The notes under the pieces are model-generated. The model saw only the letters and a list, made by a program, of their open reading frames with translations. It did no database searches and was not told the DNA's origin. From the NCBI GenBank assembly GCA_026874595.1, contig CM049317.1:62347118-62411117 (forward strand): a stretch of DNA of 64,000 bases, read 5' to 3'. The DNA comes from Sipunculus nudus. Its lineage: Eukaryota; Annelida; Sipuncula; Golfingiida; Sipunculidae. Position 1 is the stretch's first letter. Each line of letters starts with the position of its first letter. The position numbers and the translations under genes were made by a program. Shown piece after piece: positions 59,718 to 64,000 of this stretch.

Positions 59718-61189
59718 GAAATTTCTGCATTTCTGTTGTGATTTTGCCGTAAGCAAAGAATTAGCAAAGTGTAAGCAAAGGGATTATGCTTTCATAGTTG
59801 CTTTTTTTCACCATTTTCTGAAGAAATAATGTATGTTTGGACTTTGCGATGGTCTAATAATGTCAGAAATGGTAAAACACTGTAGGTAAATTGTGTTAAA
59901 ATTGGAAAATGGGTCAAAGAAATCAATAAATGACTTTTTTAAAAATTGCAGAATTATACATTATCGGTTTTGATCGAACGATATTGCCCTTACTTTTGAT
60001 ATTAATGTTCATTTTCCGGGACTGCTGTGTAGCCAGGGGACCCGTCTGTCACCATTTGGTTCTGATCAGTGTGTATTTTTAGGAAAATGCTGCATTTCTG
60101 TTGTAATTTTGCCGTAAGCAAAGAATTAGCAAAGCATCAGCAAAGTGTAAGCAAAGATATTATGCTTTCATAGTTGATTTTTTTCACCATTTTCTGAAGA
60201 AATCATGTATTTTTGGACTTTGCGGGGGTCTAATAATGTCAGAAATGGTAAAACATTGTAGGTAAATTGTGTTAAAATTGGAAAATGGGTCAAATAAATC
60301 AATAAATGACTTTTTTAAAAATAGCAGAATTATACATTATCGGTTTTGATCGAACGATATTGCCCTTACCTTTGATATTAATGTTCACTATCCGGGACTG
60401 CTGTGTAGCCAGGGGACTCGTCTGTCCCCATGTGGGTCATATCAGTGTGTATTTTTAGGAAATTGCTGCATTTCTGTTGTGATTTTGCCGTAAGCAAAGA
60501 ATTAGCAAAGCATCAGCAAAGTGTAAGCAAAGGGATTATGCTTTCATAGTTGCTTTTTTTCACCATTTTCTGAAGAAATAATGTATGTTTGGACTTTGCG
60601 GGGGTCTAATAATGTCAGAAATGGTAAAACACTGTAGGTAAATTGTGTTAAAATTGGAAAATGGGTCAAAGAAATCAATAAATGACTTTTTTAAAAATTG
60701 CAGAATTATACATTATCGGTTTTGATCGAACGATATTGCCCTTACTTTTGATATTAATGTTCATTTTCCGGGACTGCTGTGTAGCCAGGGGACCCGTCTG
60801 TCACCATTTGGTTCTGATCAGTGTGTATTTTTAGGAAAATGCTGCATTTCTGTTGTAATTTTGCCGTAAGCAAAGAATTAGCAAAGCATCAGCAAAGTGT
60901 AAGCAAAGGGATTATGCTTTCATAGTTGATTTTTTCACCATTTTCTGAAGAAATCATGTATTTTTGGACTTTGCGGGGGTCTTATAATGTCAGGAATGGT
61001 AAAACACTGTAGGTAAATTGTGTTAAAATTGGAAAATGGGTCAAAGAAATCAATAAATGACTTTTTTAAAAATAGCAGAATTATACATTTGCGGTTTTGA
61101 TTGAACGATATTGCCCTTACTTTTGATATTAATGTTCACTAACCGGGACTGCTGTGTAGCCAGGGGACTCGTCTGTCCCCATATGGGTC

Positions 61190-61440
61190 ATATCAGTGTG
61201 TATTTTTAGGAAAATGCTGCATTTCTGTTAAGATTTTGCCATAAGCAAAGAAAAAGCAAAGCATCAGCAAAGTGTAATCTAAGGGATTATGCCTACATAG
61301 TTGCTTTTTTTCACCATTTTCTGAAGAAATCATGTATTTTTGGACTTAGCGGGGGTCTAATAATGTCAGAAATGGTAAAACATTGTAGGTAAATTGTGTT
61401 AAAATTGGAAAATGGGTCCAATAAATCAATAAATGACTTT
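61190..61440 (+). repeat. Rare monomer variant shared with 3270-3520
   Basis: The variant GTGTAATCTAAGGG, followed by ATTATGCCTACATAG, appears here and near 3351, within the same TTAAGATTTTGCCATAAGC context. Other monomers of this type have GTGTAAGCTAAGGG. The two copies are about 58 kb apart. Confidence 0.7.
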
Positions 61441-62337
61441 TTTAAAAATAGCAGAATTATACATTATCGGTTTTGATCAAACGATATTGCCCTTACTTTT
61501 GATATTAATGTTCACTATCCGGGACTGCTGTGTAGCCAGGGGACCCGTCTGTCACCATTTGGTTCTTATCAGTGTGTATTTTTAGGAAAATGCTGCATTT
61601 CTGTTGTGATTTTGCCGTAAGCAAAGAATTAGCAAAGCATCAGCAAAGTGTAAGCAAAGATATTATGCTTTCATAGTTGATTTTTTTCACCATTTTCTGA
61701 AGAAATCATGTATTTTTGGACTTTGCGGGGGTCTAATAATGTCAGAAATGGTAAAACATTGTAGGTAAATTGTGTTAAAATTGGAAAATGGGTCCAATAA
61801 ATCAATAAATGACTTTTTTAAAAATAGCAGAATTATACATTATCGGTTTTGATCAAGCGATATTGCCCTTACTTTTGATATTAATGTTCACTATCCGGGA
61901 CTGCTGTGTAGCCAGGGGACCCGTCTGTCACCATTTGGTTCTTATCAGTGTGTATTTTTAGGAAAATGCTGCATTTCTGTTGTGATTTTGCCGTAAGCAA
62001 AGAATTAGCAAAGCATCAGCAAAGTGTAAGCAAAGATATTATGCTTTCATAGTTGATTTTTTTCACCATTTTCTGAAGAAATCATGTATTTTTGGACTAT
62101 GCGGGGGTCTAATAATGTCAGAAATGGTAAAACATTGTAGGTAAATTGTGTTAAAATTGGAAAATGGGTCCAAGAAATCAATAAATGACTTTTTTAAAAA
62201 TTGCAGAATTATACATTATCGGTTTTGATTGAACGATATCGCCCTTTCTTTTGATATTAATGTTCACTAACCGGGACTGCTGTGTAGCCAGGGGACTCGT
62301 CTGTCCCCATGTGGGTCATATCAGTGTGTATTTTTAG

Positions 62338-63833
62338 GAAATTTCTGCATTTCTGTTGTGATTTTGCCGTAAGCAAAGAATTAGCAAAGTGTAAGCAAAG
62401 GGATTATGCTTTCATAGTTGCTTTTTTTCACCATTTTCTGAAGAAATAATGTATGTTTGGACTTTGCGATGGTCTAATAATGTCAGAAATGGTAAAACAC
62501 TGTAGGTAAATTGTGTTAAAATTGGAAAATGGGTCAAAGAAATCAATAAATGACTTTTTTTTAAAAATTGCAGAATTATACATTATCGGTTTTGATCGAA
62601 CGATATTGCCCTTACTTTTGATATTAATGTTCATTTTCCGGGACTGCTGTGTAGCCAGGGGACCCGTCTGTCACCATTTGGTTCTGATCAGTGTGTATTT
62701 TTAGGAAAATGCTGCATTTCTGTTGTAATTTTGCCGTAAGCAAAGAATTAGCAAAGCATCAGCAAAGTGTAAGCAAAGGGATTATGCTTTCATAGTTGAT
62801 TTTTTTCACCATTTTCTGAAGAAATCATGTATTTTTGGACTTTGCGGGGGTCTAATAATGTCAGAAATGGTAAAACACTATAGGTAAATTGTGTTAAAAT
62901 TTAAAAATGGGTCCAAGAAATCAATAAATGACTTTTTTAAAAATTGCAGAATTATACATTATCGGTTTTGATTGAACGATATCGCCCTTTCTTTTGATAT
63001 TAATGTTCACTAACCGGGACTGCTGTGTAGCCAGGGGACTCGTCTGTCCCCATGTGGGTCATATCAGTGTGTATTTTTAGGAAATTTCTGCATTTCTGTT
63101 GTGATTTTGCCGTAAGCAAAGAATTAGCAAAGCATCAGCAAAGTGTAAGCAAAGGGATTATGCTTTCATAGTTGCTTTTTTTCACCATTTTCTGAAGAAA
63201 TAATGTATGTTTGGACTTTGCGATGGTCTAATAATGTCAGAAATGCTAAAACACTGTAGGTAAATTGTGTTAAAATTGGAAAATGGGTCAAAGAAATCAA
63301 TAAATGACTTTTTTAAAAATTGCAGAATTATACATTATCGGTTTTGATCGAACGATATTGCCCTTACTTTTGATATTAATGTTCATTTTCCGGGACTGCT
63401 GTGTAGCCAGGGGACCCGTCTGTCACCATTTGGTTCTGATTAGTGTGTATTTTTAGGAAAATGCTGCATTTCTGTTGTAATTTTGCCGTAAGCAAAGAAT
63501 TAGCAAAGCATCAGCAAAGTGTAAGCAAAGGGATTATGCTTTCATAGTTGATTTTTTTTCACCATTTTCTGAAGAAATCATGTATTTTTGGACTTTGCGG
63601 GGGTCTAATAATGTCAGAAATGGTAAAACACTGTAGGTAAATTGTGTTAAAATTGGAAAATAGGTCCAAGAAATCAATAAATGACTTTTTTAAAAATTGC
63701 AGAATTATACATTATCGGTTTTGATTGAACGATATCGCCCTTTCTTTTGATATTAATGTTCACTAACCGGGACTGCTGTGTAGCCAGGGGACTCGTCTGT
63801 CCCCATGTGGGTCATATCAGTGTGTATTTTTAG
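62338..63833 (+). repeat. Dimeric HOR variants of 743 and 753 bp
   Basis: Anchors at 62338, 63081 and 63834 give spacings of 743 and 753 bp. The n2 at 62338 has three heptamers, whereas those at 63081 and 63834 have the full four although they keep GGAAATTT, ATATCGCCC and CCCCATGTGGG. The partner monomer here is GTTCATTTTCCGGG with TTCTGTTGTAATTTTGCC, unlike n1. This end of the array is therefore related to, but distinct from, the 741-bp HOR. Confidence 0.8.
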
Positions 63834-64000
63834 GAAATTTCTGCATTTCTGTTGTGATTTTGCCGTAAGCAAAGAATTAGCAAAGCATCAGCAAAGTGTA
63901 AGCAAAGGGATTATGCTTTCATAGTTGCTTTTTTTCACCATTTTCTGAAGAAATAATGTATTTTTGGACTTTGCGGGGGTCTTATAGTGTCAGAAATGGT

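Larger units (their letters stand above)
1..64000 (+). repeat. Satellite DNA array, 375-376 bp monomer, ~170 head-to-tail copies
   Basis: The whole window is one tandem array. Equivalent monomer starts fall at 1, 376, 752 and 1128, and the same phase holds to the end, so 64,000 bp contain about 170 monomers. All are in the same orientation; I saw no inverted monomer and no stretch of foreign sequence. Monomers differ by point changes, one-base homopolymer indels, an 11-bp deletion class and a 94-bp stub. No coding region, tRNA, rRNA, transposon or CRISPR array is visible. Established knowledge: long satellite arrays with higher-order repeats are typical of eukaryotic heterochromatin, often at centromeres. 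The strand given here is arbitrary. The species and the family name are not recognisable to me. Confidence 0.98.

Noticed and set aside
1492-62704. Dozens of 60-78 codon open frames on both strands, many nearly identical to each other
   Set aside because: They recur at fixed monomer phase, lie on both strands over the same DNA, are split or joined by single-base homopolymer indels and never exceed 78 codons. Their similarity reflects the satellite. No known domain is recognisable.
1-64000. CRISPR array
   Set aside because: Repeats are about 375 bp and contiguous, with no unique spacers and no cas genes.
1-64000. Transposon or retroelement tandem array
   Set aside because: No terminal repeats, target-site duplications, poly(A) tail or coding remnants were found at monomer or block edges.

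Overview
This 64 kb window contains no genes that I can support. It is one uninterrupted, head-to-tail satellite DNA array. The monomer is about 375-376 bp and AT-rich (GC roughly 35-40% by eye). About 170 monomers fill the window from the first to the last base, all in the same orientation, with no unique sequence and no recognisable transposon. The scale, the higher-order repeats (HORs) and the absence of genes point to eukaryotic constitutive heterochromatin (centromeric, pericentromeric or subtelomeric). I do not recognise the family and cannot name the organism. The many 60-78 codon open frames recur at the same monomer phase and break whenever a one-base indel occurs. They are by-products of the repeat, not proteins.

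Each monomer has a stable internal layout, given here in the coordinates of monomer 1 (1-375): a pyrimidine-rich start; a G-run (GCGGGGG); an A-tract-rich stretch (77-136); a T6A5 block ending in TTGCAG (138-156); CpG-containing segments; a nearly invariant 34-bp core (221-254); a cassette just after the core that comes in a few discrete types (255-270); and a block of four AGCAAAG heptamers spaced exactly 11 bp apart (321-360).

Above the monomer there is nested structure. (1) From 0.8 to 12.1 kb, a six-monomer module is present three times, twice within a 3,097-bp direct tandem duplication. (2) From 12.1 to 19.2 kb there is a mosaic of blocks found elsewhere, including a 1.2-kb duplication and the most diverged monomer. 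(3) From about 19.2 to 35.4 kb and from about 35.4 to 52.8 kb lie two copies of a block of about 16.3 kb (43 monomers plus a 94-bp stub), almost identical wherever they align and differing mainly by gain or loss of whole monomers. Each copy carries a tetrameric HOR of about 1,507 bp. (4) From about 49.8 to 59.5 kb there is a mosaic 13-monomer duplication (shift about 4,864 bp) which overlaps the end of the large block. (5) From 52.8 to 64 kb, dimeric HORs of 741 bp dominate; one of the two monomers has lost exactly one 11-bp heptamer unit.

The window records a satellite evolving by in-register unequal exchange at several scales. The most unusual signals are the 11-bp phased heptamer block with its one-unit deletion, the invariant core beside a type-switching dyad cassette, and a 94-bp monomer stub that traces five duplication descendants.
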